Assembly: GCA_007135745.1 (NCBI GenBank)
Contig: SLIH01000312.1
Span: 1-28,425, forward strand
Length of the DNA stretch: 28,425 nt
Direction: 5' to 3'
Source of the DNA: Halomonas sp.
GTDB lineage: Bacteria; Pseudomonadota; Gammaproteobacteria; Pseudomonadales; Oleiphilaceae
The translations under genes were made by a program, and so were the position numbers. The notes below the pieces were generated by a model, which worked only from the letters and a program-made list of their open reading frames with translations, was not told where the DNA came from and ran no database searches. Below, piece by piece: positions 15,047 through 23,387 of this stretch (its first letter is position 1; every line of letters begins with the position of its first letter).

Positions 15047-16795
15047 ATGTATAACGATTTTTTCGGGTTCCGCGAAGCGCCGTTCACCATCGCGCCCGAT
15101 CCCAGATACCTCTATCTAAGCGAGCGCCACAAGGAAGCGCTGGCTCACCTCCTGTATGGCCTCTCGGGGCAGGGCGGTTTCGTGGTGCTGACGGGAGAGG
15201 TAGGCACGGGGAAAACCACCCTCTGTCGGCGTTTTCTGGAGGAAATTCCCGAGCACGTGGACATCGCGCTGGTCTTTAATCCGCGGGTCAGTGCCCGGGA
15301 GCTACTGGCGAGCATCTGTCGTGAGCTGGGCTTGCCCGAGGTGAAGGGGCACTCGATTATGGAGATGATCCATCGCCTCAATGATTACCTTCTGAAGGCG
15401 CATGCCGAGGGCAGGCATACCCTGGTTGTGATCGATGAAGCCCAGAATCTTTCCGTGGAGGTTCTGGAGCAGGTGCGCCTGTTGACGAACCTGGAGACCT
15501 CGGAGAAGAAACTCCTGCAGATCGCCCTGATTGGTCAGCCGGAATTGGCGGCTTTGCTGGACAGTCCCCGGCTGCGTCAGTTGTCCCAGCGTATTACCGC
15601 ACGCTACCACCTGGACCGGCTGAATCGGCACGAAACCTTCAACTACATTGCCTATCGTCTGTCCGTGGCCGGTCAGCGGGGAACGATTTTCAGCAGGCGG
15701 GCGCTGGCTGCGGTTTATCGGCACAGTCGGGGCATTCCGAGACTGATCAACCTGATCTGTGATCGCAGCCTGCTCGGTGCCTATACCCGGGATTCGGTGA
15801 CGGTCGATGCGGCCACGGTACATCGCGCGGCACGGGAGATTCGTGGTGGAGGTCGTGCCCGGTTTTCTCGACTGGCGTCTTTTCTGCCGAAAAGCCCGCA
15901 ACTGAAGTTGGGGCTCAGTGTGTTTCTGTTCACCGTGACTGCCGCCATGCTGGTGATGGGAATGACAGGCGGTGTGGCTGAGCCGGAACCGGGTATTGCC
16001 GTCGATACGGTACAGCCGTTACCGAGCGCAGCGCCGCTTTCTGCTGCTCGGGCGCAGGACGGGCCGACCTTCCGGGAGATTGAGTTGATTACCGAGCCCG
16101 CAGAGACGCAACAGGATCCGCAGGCGACTCAGGATGTCAAATTGGCCCTGGATTCGCTGCGCCCCGAGACATCCCGCAAACAGGCGTTTGAAGCGCTTTT
16201 TGAAGCCTGGGGCCATGAATACCGAAGTGACGAGCATGGTCAGGCCTGTGCCTATGGTGGCAATCGTGGATTGGGCTGTCTGGAGCGGCAGGGAAGCTGG
16301 CGCAGTCTGGCCGTGCTCGATTTGCCGGCGGTGTTACGACTGATCAACCCGCGTGGGGAAGCGGTGTCTGTGGCTTTGCTGTCCCTGGAGCCGGACAGGG
16401 CTTATCTGAAGGTGGGCAACGAAGGGCAGTGGTATCCTCGCGAGGCCGTGGAGGCGGTCTGGTTTGGCCATTATGCGTTGCTCTGGCGTCTGCCGCCCTG
16501 GGAATCGCCGCTGATTGAGCCGGACAGCACCCAGGACCGGGAACTCTGGCTGGATCGGGCTCTGACCGAAGCCGACAATGCACGGTCAATGGTGTCGGAG
16601 GGGGCGCACGCTGACCTGGGACAGCGGGTCGCGGCCTTCCAGCGGCAGGAGGGATTGATGGCGGATGGGATTGCCGGCCCGTTAACAATCATCCGTCTTA
16701 CCCACTATCTCGGACGTCCGGTGCCAAGGCTCTCTGAAGGCTCCGATGACGAGCCGATGTCTTCGACGGCATTATCCGATGCGTTTTCTGGTTGA
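15047..16795 (+). CDS. gspA: GspA/ExeA-type AAA ATPase with peptidoglycan-binding domain
   Basis: This 582-residue protein is an ExeA/GspA-family inner-membrane ATPase, which helps assemble the type II secretion secretin through the peptidoglycan. It opens with the family-typical MYNDFFGFREAPF. Walker A is GEVGTGKTT at about 50-59 and Walker B is TLVVIDEAQ at about 125-133. One membrane segment follows at about 286-305 (LGLSVFLFTVTAAMLVMGM), then a periplasmic part with a C-terminal peptidoglycan-binding_1-type segment around VAAFQRQEGLMADGIAGPLT. The GspB-like gene follows after 9 bp, matching the known exeAB pair. Related ATPases (MshM type) serve pilus systems; the GspB partner favours secretion. 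The start lacks a strong Shine-Dalgarno sequence but matches family starts. Confidence 0.9.
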   Translation: MYNDFFGFREAPFTIAPDPRYLYLSERHKEALAHLLYGLSGQGGFVVLTGEVGTGKTTLCRRFLEEIPEHVDIALVFNPRVSARELLASICRELGLPEVKGHSIMEMIHRLNDYLLKAHAEGRHTLVVIDEAQNLSVEVLEQVRLLTNLETSEKKLLQIALIGQPELAALLDSPRLRQLSQRITARYHLDRLNRHETFNYIAYRLSVAGQRGTIFSRRALAAVYRHSRGIPRLINLICDRSLLGAYTRDSVTVDAATVHRAAREIRGGGRARFSRLASFLPKSPQLKLGLSVFLFTVTAAMLVMGMTGGVAEPEPGIAVDTVQPLPSAAPLSAARAQDGPTFREIELITEPAETQQDPQATQDVKLALDSLRPETSRKQAFEALFEAWGHEYRSDEHGQACAYGGNRGLGCLERQGSWRSLAVLDLPAVLRLINPRGEAVSVALLSLEPDRAYLKVGNEGQWYPREAVEAVWFGHYALLWRLPPWESPLIEPDSTQDRELWLDRALTEADNARSMVSEGAHADLGQRVAAFQRQEGLMADGIAGPLTIIRLTHYLGRPVPRLSEGSDDEPMSSTALSDAFSG

Positions 16796-16804
16796 GGTCT
16801 GGCG

Positions 16805-17440
16805 ATGTCCTATATCCTGGATGCCCTGAAAAAATCCGAGGCCGAGCGCTCCGCCAGGGATGATCCTGAATATGCCCACCGGGTGCCCTTTGCTCCCACG
16901 CCACGGAAACGGCGCGAAATCTGGCCTTACCTGCTGATGTTGGCGCTGGTGGCCAACGCGTTCGTCATCGTGGTGGTGGTGTGGCCTCAATCCGGCCCGG
17001 AAAACGCCGCAGTCGCTTCAGGGGAACCGTCTCTGGTGCAGCGGGAGCAGTCGCAGGCGAGCGCGACCACCTCGGCGCCCCCGGAATCGGCAGCCGAGGA
17101 GGGCGTTGAGAGCCCCGAGGCGCCCGAGCCGGTAGCGGCACAGGAACGCCCTTCGGAGGTTTCCTCCAGTCCCCCCATGGAGGCGATAGGGGAAATTCCG
17201 GATATTAACGCCATGCCCCGCTCTGTTCAGCGGCGCGTTCCGCAGATGAGCTTCAACGGTCACGTCTATTCCTCCAACCCGTCCTCCCGGCGAGTGATGA
17301 TCAATAATCGGATGTTGCAGGAAGGGGATCGGGTGGATGGATTGGTGATCCAGGAGATCACTGCCCCGGGTGTGGTCTTTCGTCTGGATGAGCATGTTTT
17401 TCAGATCGGAATTGTTCGGGACTGGAAAGGGGCTCTCTGA
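16805..17440 (+). CDS. gspB: GspB/ExeB-type type II secretion assembly protein
   Basis: This 211-residue protein has the GspB layout. There is a short cytoplasmic N-terminus (MSYILDALKKSEAER, a family hallmark), one membrane helix at about 39-60, a Pro/Ala/Glu-rich periplasmic linker at about 65-140, and the C-terminal T2SSB domain at about 145-211 with MSFNGHVYSSNP and IVRDWKG. It partners the upstream GspA-like ATPase in placing the secretin in the outer membrane. The main secretion genes (gspC onwards) are not in the window. The two-gene operon is followed by a hairpin. Confidence 0.9.
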   Translation: MSYILDALKKSEAERSARDDPEYAHRVPFAPTPRKRREIWPYLLMLALVANAFVIVVVVWPQSGPENAAVASGEPSLVQREQSQASATTSAPPESAAEEGVESPEAPEPVAAQERPSEVSSSPPMEAIGEIPDINAMPRSVQRRVPQMSFNGHVYSSNPSSRRVMINNRMLQEGDRVDGLVIQEITAPGVVFRLDEHVFQIGIVRDWKGAL

Positions 17441-17504
17441 ATGGCCCGGTGGTTCGTGATGGGTGATTGGCCCTGGTGACAGCGTCCGTTGTCAGAAGGG
17501 TCTT

Positions 17505-17522
17505 GCCGGTGTTTGCACCGGC
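17505..17522 (+). terminator. Hairpin after the gspAB pair
   Basis: GCCGGTG at 17505-17511 and CACCGGC at 17516-17522 form a perfect 7-bp stem with a TTTG loop, followed by GTTAAATT instead of a true T-run. It is 65 bp after the gspB-like stop and 71 bp before the next start, so it is a plausible weak terminator. Confidence 0.45.
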
Positions 17523-17593
17523 GTTAAATTGAATGCTGGCACTTGTGATGATGTCAAAGCGCCAATCCCTCCAATCCGATGGGAGTGCGAACC

Positions 17594-18526
17594 ATGACAA
17601 CAACAACCGCAGACCATACCGGCAGTACTGAACACAGCAGTGATTCCACCGAACACGGCGGCATGCTCATACCCGAGCACCGGGACTTGCACTTTCTGCC
17701 GCCACGGGAACGGATTGAGGACTGGCACAAGCTGGGTCCGCACATGACACAGTTCATGAATACCCTGTCGATTTTCTTTCCGCCGGGGGAGCGGTTGTTC
17801 ATCGACGCAGTGCGCGCTTTCCGTGATGAGATTCCCGATCCTGACCTGCGCAAGGCCGCTTCGGCTTTTATCAGCCAGGAAGCCATGCACAGTCGGGAAC
17901 ATGCCGAGTATAACCGGCTGATGGATGAGGCCGGGTTGCCGGCCGGACGCCTGGAGCGCCTCGTTGCCAAGAACCTGGAGTGGTTCAAGAAACACGGTAG
18001 CCGGAAGGATCTACTGGCGGAGACCATAGCCCTGGAACATTTCACCGCGCTGATGGGTGGTTTTATGTTGGACCACCCCGAGATTATTGAGGGCTCCCAG
18101 GAGGATTACCGTCGCATGTGGGAATGGCATGCCATGGAGGAGGTGGAGCACAAGGCGGTCTGTTTCGACGTCTGGGAGAAATGCGTCGGGCGCGGTCCGC
18201 GTGCCTATCTGCATCGCAGTGTGGGTATGTTGCGTGCAACGGCGCTGTTCTGGACCAACGTCACCCGTTTTTACCTGCAGATGACGGCAGCCAGCGACGC
18301 ATGCAGGCGCGAAGGCTGGCGGGGTCATCTGACCGTCCTCAACACCTTGCTCGGGCGCCCGGGCCTGTTGCGGCGCCAGGTTCCGGCCTGGTTGGAATTC
18401 TTCCAATACAGCTTCCATCCCTGGCAGCAGGACAACAGCCATCATATCCGGAAGCTGGAAGAACTTGCCGAAGAGGCCGAGGCGGCTTATCGGCAGGCCC
18501 AGGCAGCTGACGCGACCCATCATTGA
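17594..18526 (+). CDS. PF10118-type putative metal-dependent hydrolase, ferritin-like motif
   Basis: This 310-residue protein matches the family annotated as predicted metal-dependent hydrolases (PF10118 type), whose chemistry is poorly known. Visible metal-ligand candidates are E67 (GERLF), E96-A-M-H99 (SQEAMHS), E148 (LEHF) and E183-V-E-H186 (EEVEHKA). The order E, ExxH, E, ExxH across helices is that of ferritin-like di-iron carboxylate proteins, so an oxidase- or oxygenase-type role is as plausible as hydrolysis. The His/Thr-rich N-terminus looks disordered and no membrane segment is clear. I chose the ATG at 17594 because GGGAG precedes it by 8 nt; an upstream in-frame ATG at 17579 lacks such a site. 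It seems to be a single-gene unit. Confidence 0.75.
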   Translation: MTTTTADHTGSTEHSSDSTEHGGMLIPEHRDLHFLPPRERIEDWHKLGPHMTQFMNTLSIFFPPGERLFIDAVRAFRDEIPDPDLRKAASAFISQEAMHSREHAEYNRLMDEAGLPAGRLERLVAKNLEWFKKHGSRKDLLAETIALEHFTALMGGFMLDHPEIIEGSQEDYRRMWEWHAMEEVEHKAVCFDVWEKCVGRGPRAYLHRSVGMLRATALFWTNVTRFYLQMTAASDACRREGWRGHLTVLNTLLGRPGLLRRQVPAWLEFFQYSFHPWQQDNSHHIRKLEELAEEAEAAYRQAQAADATHH

Positions 18527-18569
18527 GCGGGGCAGTCCAACCCGGTCTTCAGGTCGCATGGAGCAAGAA

Positions 18570-19193
18570 TCACAGCAGGCTTTGTATGTCCTCACGAATC
18601 TCGGCGGCTTTCTGTTCTACCTGGCTCTCGACTTCGGTTGGCGGGTAGTACATCAACAGATTGCCCCGAGGATTCATCAGGTAGAGGTAACCTGCTTCGC
18701 TGGCCCGTTCGGTATCGTCGACGTAGTCGCGCAGGGCGTGGTTTACGGCCTGAGGGGTCGCGGTGGTAACACGTAGATCCCTGAACGCCTCATCTTCGAG
18801 CAAGCGGTGCAGTCGCTCTTCGCGGGAATGGGGTTCGATGAGCAGTTGTCTGACCTGGGTCTGTTCGCTGTTCAGCGCGTCGGCAGCCAGGTTCATCTTG
18901 TAGAGACTATTGTGGCACGCCTGAGCGCAGTCTTCCGGGGCGATGTAGACCAACCACCAGCTGTCCGGAATTTCGCTGGCAGTGAAGGACGCTGATTCAA
19001 GTTTTGCGTTCAGTTCGACGAGGCCAACCGGGGGGATAATCAGGTGCCCGGAGTGCGGGCGGGCCGCACCCTCGAGCCAGCCCTGGTTGACCGCCACCCG
19101 GGCGAGAATGATCGGGGCGAGAAAAAGCACCAGCAGGGCCAGAAGGGTCAGGCGGGTTTTGGTGAGGTTGGAAGCTGGCTCTTTGGTCGCCAT
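18570..19193 (-). CDS. Sco-like thioredoxin-fold membrane protein of the oxidase cluster
   Basis: A protein of 207 residues from the ATG at 19191-19193; an in-frame TTG lies 21 nt upstream and neither has a good Shine-Dalgarno sequence. It has an N-terminal membrane anchor (LTLLALLVLFLAPIILARV), then HLIIPPVGL, and a CxxxC motif, C89 and C93 in PEDCAQACHNSLY, in the place of the copper-binding CxxxC of Sco proteins. The later segment YLYLMNPRGNLLMYY also parallels Sco, but the conserved Sco His before it appears to be missing. Similar proteins occur in gammaproteobacterial cytochrome oxidase loci. An accessory role in oxidase or copper assembly is inferred. It is divergent from the TlpA-like gene. 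Confidence 0.72.
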   Translation of the reverse strand: MATKEPASNLTKTRLTLLALLVLFLAPIILARVAVNQGWLEGAARPHSGHLIIPPVGLVELNAKLESASFTASEIPDSWWLVYIAPEDCAQACHNSLYKMNLAADALNSEQTQVRQLLIEPHSREERLHRLLEDEAFRDLRVTTATPQAVNHALRDYVDDTERASEAGYLYLMNPRGNLLMYYPPTEVESQVEQKAAEIREDIQSLL

Positions 19194-19355
19194 AGTGGAC
19201 TGTGCTCGTGGCAAATCATGGGCTCGTGATCCGAGTATTGCAGATAAACTACAGAATTATCAGCAGCGGGTGCAAAAGGTGTGTGCAATGAGGACAAGAG
19301 GGCGCGCCAGGCACATGCAATCTGCGTGGTCAGGTGGGTGCGCCGGGGAGAACGC

Positions 19356-19952
19356 ATGAGGTTTAACTCACCGATCGGGATGCTTGTCATTGTTGCCCTG
19401 CTTGTCAGCGTTGTCTCTGGCTGGAGTCTTTATCAGTGGCAGTCGCAGAATCCAGCGGGCAACAGTCGCCAGGTCAACGCCGATGGACAGGCGGCCAGAG
19501 GCTGGGCTGGCGAACAGATTGCAGAGACGGCACCTGAGTTTACCCTGACGGATCGGTACGGCCGCGAACGCAGCAGTGATGAGTGGGAAGGCCGGATCCG
19601 GGTTGTGAACTTCTGGGCGACATGGTGTGCCCCCTGTCGCGAAGAGATTCCGCTTTTGATGGATCTTCACAGGGAGCACAGTGATAGGGGGCTAACGGTT
19701 CTGGGCGTTGCACTTGATGATCCGGAGGCAGTGGGTGAGTTTGCTGATGAATTCAATATCAATTACCCGGTACTGGTGGGGGAGAAGGAGACCCGTCGCC
19801 TGGCCGAAGCGTTTGGTTCGGATCGGTTTGGCCTGCCACATACGATTATTGTGGACCCTGAAGGCCAGATTGCCGGTTTCCACCTTGGCTTGATGGCGCG
19901 GGAAGATATTACCCAGTTGCTTGAGCCTCTCCTGTCCCACCCTGCCCAGTAA
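19356..19952 (+). CDS. TlpA/ResA-like membrane-anchored thioredoxin
   Basis: This 198-residue protein has one N-terminal membrane segment (about 7-25) and a periplasmic thioredoxin domain with the active site C91-A-P-C94 in NFWATWCAPCREE. The cis-proline-side sequence is FGLPHTIIVD. TlpA/ResA-type proteins reduce disulfides in the periplasm, typically apocytochrome c haem sites or the CuA cysteines. That fits the next operon, which encodes an oxidase subunit with both CuA and c-haem motifs. The ATG at 19356 is chosen because GGGGAG precedes it by 5 nt; the longer frame from 19281 has no support. Confidence 0.88.
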   Translation: MRFNSPIGMLVIVALLVSVVSGWSLYQWQSQNPAGNSRQVNADGQAARGWAGEQIAETAPEFTLTDRYGRERSSDEWEGRIRVVNFWATWCAPCREEIPLLMDLHREHSDRGLTVLGVALDDPEAVGEFADEFNINYPVLVGEKETRRLAEAFGSDRFGLPHTIIVDPEGQIAGFHLGLMAREDITQLLEPLLSHPAQ

Positions 19953-20053
19953 TCCACGCCACCTCCCTGATTGGGCTTGCCTGCCTGCAAATACTGGGCG
20001 TGAACGGGATGGTAATGCTTTTTTGCGATGTTCCTTCATTTGAAGGGTTGCGT

Positions 20054-20088
20054 AGCTAAGCGAAGTATGATTGCTTTGTAACTTAGCT
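20054..20088 (+). promoter_or_regulatory. Leader hairpin upstream of the cytochrome oxidase operon
   Basis: In the 228-bp gap before subunit II, AGCTAAG (20054-20060) pairs with CTTAGCT (20082-20088). The inner CGAAG (20061-20065) can pair with CTTTG (20074-20078) with one G-T pair, leaving an 8-nt loop and a 3-nt bulge. This could be an operator or a 5'-UTR structure. I could not place a convincing -35/-10 pair in this gap. Confidence 0.35.
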
Positions 20089-20180
20089 CGGAGGGGTATC
20101 CTCACTTCAGCTATGCTTAAGTTGTAAGGACGCAACAGTCACTGACAATAACAAGACAACAATGCCGGAGTCAGGCGCCT

Positions 20181-21557
20181 ATGATCATCGTGATTGCACT
20201 GGTGTTGCTCGTTCTTGGAACGGTGCTTTTCCATATTTTCAGTCCCTGGACGTTTACTCCCCTCGCCTCGAATTGGGTAGCCATCGATAGCACCATCAAC
20301 GTCACGATCTGGATTACCGGTATTGTTTTTATCCTGGTCAATCTCTTCATGGCTTATGCCATCTACCGGTTTCGCTATCGCAAGGATCGTCGGGCGGAAT
20401 ACGAGCCTGAGAACAAAAAACTTGAAGTCTGGCTGACCGGCATCACCGCGGTAGGGATTGTCGCTCTGCTTACGCCGGGGCTCATTGCCTGGGCCGACTT
20501 CGTCGAGGCTCCGGAAGAGGCGGATACGTTTGAGGTGGTGGGGAAGCAGTGGCACTGGATGTACCGCTTCCCCGGTGAGGACGGAGAGCTTGGTCAGACC
20601 CACCCCCGCTTTGTCAGTAAGGACAACCCTTTCGGCATGGATCCTGATGATCCGGCCGGACAGGACGACATTCTCGTCTTCAGCAACATCCTGCACCTTC
20701 CGGTTGACCAGTCGTTCAAAGTGCTGATGCGTTCCATGGACGTACTGCACAACTTCGCCGTTCCCGAGTTCCGCGCCAAGATGGATATGGTCCCCGGCAT
20801 GGTGACCCACATGTGGTTTGAGCCCACCCGTACCGGCAATTTTGAAGTGGTCTGTATGCAGCTCTGTGGCATGGGTCATCACGCCATGCGGGGGCGTGTG
20901 GTGGTGCAGGAGCAGGAGGCGTTCGATCAGTGGCTTGCGGGCCAGCCAACCTTTGCTGAAACCCAGGCTGCTGACCATCGAGGTGATCCCGAGCGGGGCG
21001 AGCAACTGTATGCCACCTGTGCCGGCTGTCATGGCAATGAGGGCGAGGGGAATGCCGACATGAATGCGCCCAAAGTCAGCGGCCTGGATCATGAATACCT
21101 CGTGCGTCAACTGCGCTATTACAAGGAAGGGATCCGCGGTGATCACGAAGATGACACCTATGGTCAGCAGATGGCAGGCATGATGGGGGTGTTGGACGAT
21201 CAGGAGGCCATTGTGGATGTGGTGGCCTACATGAATACCCTTCCGGACAGCTCGGCACCGACGACTATCGAGGGTGATCCGGAGAGAGGCAAGTCCTACT
21301 ACGAGAGCTGCAAGCATTGCCACGGAGCCCAGGCTGAGGGCAACTATTTCACCAAGGCCCCCAGGCTCGCTGGCCAGCATGACTGGTATCTGGTCCGCCA
21401 GATCGAGAATTTCCGCGAGGGCGTTCGTGGCAGTCATGACAGTGATCAGTACGGACCCCAGATGAAGCTGTTTGCCCAGCGGGTTCAGAGCGAGCGCGCC
21501 GTCAGGGACCTGGTGGCCTATATCAACAGCCTTGAACCTGATACGGACTCTGAGTAA
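20181..21557 (+). CDS. coxB: Cytochrome c oxidase subunit II with two C-terminal cytochrome c domains
   Basis: This 458-residue protein is a caa3-type subunit II. It has hydrophobic segments at about 1-20, 41-63 and 84-104, then the CuA cupredoxin domain with H190, C225, Q227, C229, H233 and M236 (CMQLCGMGHHAM). Two c-type haem domains follow: C280-x-x-C283-H284 (CAGCH) and C377-x-x-C380-H381 (CKHCH). It accepts electrons from a soluble or membrane cytochrome c and passes them to subunit I. The tandem haem domains presumably act as a built-in electron wire. The residue between the CuA cysteines is usually Glu; here it is Gln. It is the first gene of the oxidase operon, and its upstream site is weak (CAGG, 5 nt). 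Confidence 0.92.
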   Translation: MIIVIALVLLVLGTVLFHIFSPWTFTPLASNWVAIDSTINVTIWITGIVFILVNLFMAYAIYRFRYRKDRRAEYEPENKKLEVWLTGITAVGIVALLTPGLIAWADFVEAPEEADTFEVVGKQWHWMYRFPGEDGELGQTHPRFVSKDNPFGMDPDDPAGQDDILVFSNILHLPVDQSFKVLMRSMDVLHNFAVPEFRAKMDMVPGMVTHMWFEPTRTGNFEVVCMQLCGMGHHAMRGRVVVQEQEAFDQWLAGQPTFAETQAADHRGDPERGEQLYATCAGCHGNEGEGNADMNAPKVSGLDHEYLVRQLRYYKEGIRGDHEDDTYGQQMAGMMGVLDDQEAIVDVVAYMNTLPDSSAPTTIEGDPERGKSYYESCKHCHGAQAEGNYFTKAPRLAGQHDWYLVRQIENFREGVRGSHDSDQYGPQMKLFAQRVQSERAVRDLVAYINSLEPDTDSE

Positions 21558-21608
21558 CAAAGATAATAAGTCGCCAGACTGTTAACAGTCTCCAGAGGGA
21601 AACGACAG

Positions 21609-23387
21609 ATGACTCACGTAGCCATAGCGGATCAAGAAGAAGAAACGCATCATCACCCCACCAGCTTTGTCGCGAAGTACGTCTGGAGTCAGGACCACAA
21701 GGTCATCGCCGTCCAGTACAGTATTATTGCCATCTTCGTTGGCGTGGTCGCTTTGATCCTGTCCGGCTTCATGCGACTGCAACTGGGTTTTCCCGATACC
21801 TTCAGCTGCATCAACCCCAACACCTATCTGCAGTTCATGACCATGCACGGCATGATCATGGTGATCTATCTGCTTACGGCGTTGTTGCTCGGTGGCTTCG
21901 GGAATTATCTGATCCCCCTGATGGTGGGCACGCGGGATATGGTTTTCCCCTATCTCAATATGCTCAGTGTCTGGTTCTATTTCGTTTCCGTGCTGGTTCT
22001 TCTGGCGAGCTTCTTTGTTTCCGGTGGCCCCACCGGGGCGGGGTGGACACTCTATCCACCCCAGACGATCCTGCCGGGCACGCCGGGCAATGAATGGGGC
22101 ATCATACTGATGATCGCCTCGCTGGCCATTTTTATTGTGGCCTTCACCATGGGCGGCCTTAATTACGTGACCACCATCCTGCAGGCACGTACTCACGGTA
22201 TGACCCTGATGCGTATGCCGCTGACCCTCTGGGGCATTTTTATTGCTTCCATGATGGGGCTTCTGGCGTTTCCCGCGCTTCTGGTCAGCGCCATCATGAT
22301 GGCGTTGGATCTGCTTGCCGGTACCAGTTTTTTCATGCCCACGCTGGTGTCGCTCGGTGATTCCGTCGACCACGAAGGGGGCAGCCCGCTGTTGTTCCAG
22401 CACCTGTTCTGGTTCTTTGGCCACCCGGAGGTCTATATCGTGGCCCTGCCCGCCTTCGGAATGGTCTCCGATGTTCTTGCCACCCATGCGCGCAAGAACA
22501 TATTCGGGTACCGGATGATGGTGTGGGCGCTTGTGATCATTGGCGCGCTGAGCTTTGCAGTCTGGGCGCATCACATGTTCGTCAGCGGCATGAACCTGAT
22601 TTTCGGTTTCTTCTTTGCGACCACGACCCTGATTATTGCTGTTCCCACGGCCATCAAAGTCTACAACTGGGTCCTGACGCTTTGGCAGGGCAACATCAAA
22701 CTGACGCCACCCATGCTGTTTGCCATTGGCTTTGTGTTCACCTTTACCCATGGCGGGCTCAGCGGTCTTTTCCTGGGTAACGTCATCGTCGATGTTCCTC
22801 TGGCAGATACCTACTTTGTGGTGGCGCATTTCCATATGGTGATGGGCGTCTCCACGGTCATGGTCCTGTTCGCGGCGATTTATCACTGGTATCCGCTGGT
22901 AACGGGCCGAATGCTGCATGAGGGCATGGCCCGGCTGCATTTCTGGATGACGTTCCTGGGGGCCTATGCCGTGTTCCTGCCCATGCACTATCTGGGTTTC
23001 CTGGGGGTGCCCCGGCGTTATTTCGCCATGGGCGACACCGCCTTTATGCCAGAATCAGCACACACCCTGAATGCGAGCATCTCTATCTTTGCGCTGGTAC
23101 TGATGCTCATTCAGACGGTGTTTATCTTCAACCTCATCTGGAGCCTCAAGCGCGGACCCAAGGCGGGCCACAACCCCTGGGGGGCAACCTCGCTTGAATG
23201 GCAGACACCACAGGTGCCACCAGGGCACGGCAACTGGGGAGATAAACTGCCCGTGGTCCATCGCTGGGCTTATGACTTCAGTGTTCCCAACGCGAAAGAG
23301 GATTGCATTCCGCAGAATGTCCCCAAGGGTGCGGACGAGACTCATCACGATGGTTCGGGTGAGCATTCAGAGGGGAAAACGGTGTGA
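21609..23387 (+). CDS. coxA: Cytochrome c oxidase subunit I
   Basis: This 592-residue haem-copper oxidase subunit I keeps the catalytic core. H80 (MTMHGM) and H409 are predicted ligands of the low-spin haem, H407 of the high-spin haem, and H272, H321 and H322 of CuB. Y276 in GHPEVY is the expected cross-linked tyrosine. E274 and D110 (RDMVFP) suggest an A-type D-channel. In the loop before the haem ligands, PLADTYFVVAHFHM has Ala-Asp where most A-type enzymes have His-Asp, a Mg-site pair. The enzyme reduces O2 to water and pumps protons across the inner membrane. AGAGGG precedes the ATG by 9 nt. The stop overlaps the next gene by 4 bp. Confidence 0.95.
   Translation: MTHVAIADQEEETHHHPTSFVAKYVWSQDHKVIAVQYSIIAIFVGVVALILSGFMRLQLGFPDTFSCINPNTYLQFMTMHGMIMVIYLLTALLLGGFGNYLIPLMVGTRDMVFPYLNMLSVWFYFVSVLVLLASFFVSGGPTGAGWTLYPPQTILPGTPGNEWGIILMIASLAIFIVAFTMGGLNYVTTILQARTHGMTLMRMPLTLWGIFIASMMGLLAFPALLVSAIMMALDLLAGTSFFMPTLVSLGDSVDHEGGSPLLFQHLFWFFGHPEVYIVALPAFGMVSDVLATHARKNIFGYRMMVWALVIIGALSFAVWAHHMFVSGMNLIFGFFFATTTLIIAVPTAIKVYNWVLTLWQGNIKLTPPMLFAIGFVFTFTHGGLSGLFLGNVIVDVPLADTYFVVAHFHMVMGVSTVMVLFAAIYHWYPLVTGRMLHEGMARLHFWMTFLGAYAVFLPMHYLGFLGVPRRYFAMGDTAFMPESAHTLNASISIFALVLMLIQTVFIFNLIWSLKRGPKAGHNPWGATSLEWQTPQVPPGHGNWGDKLPVVHRWAYDFSVPNAKEDCIPQNVPKGADETHHDGSGEHSEGKTV

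Noticed and set aside
20139..21560. Minus-strand reading frame of 473 codons opposite subunit II
   Set aside because: It exactly shadows the subunit II gene, with no domain or ribosome site of its own.
21582..22988. Minus-strand reading frame of 468 codons opposite subunit I
   Set aside because: Its composition (very rich in His, Gln, Gly and Asp) is what the mirror of membrane-helix codons gives. Subunit I is certain on the plus strand.
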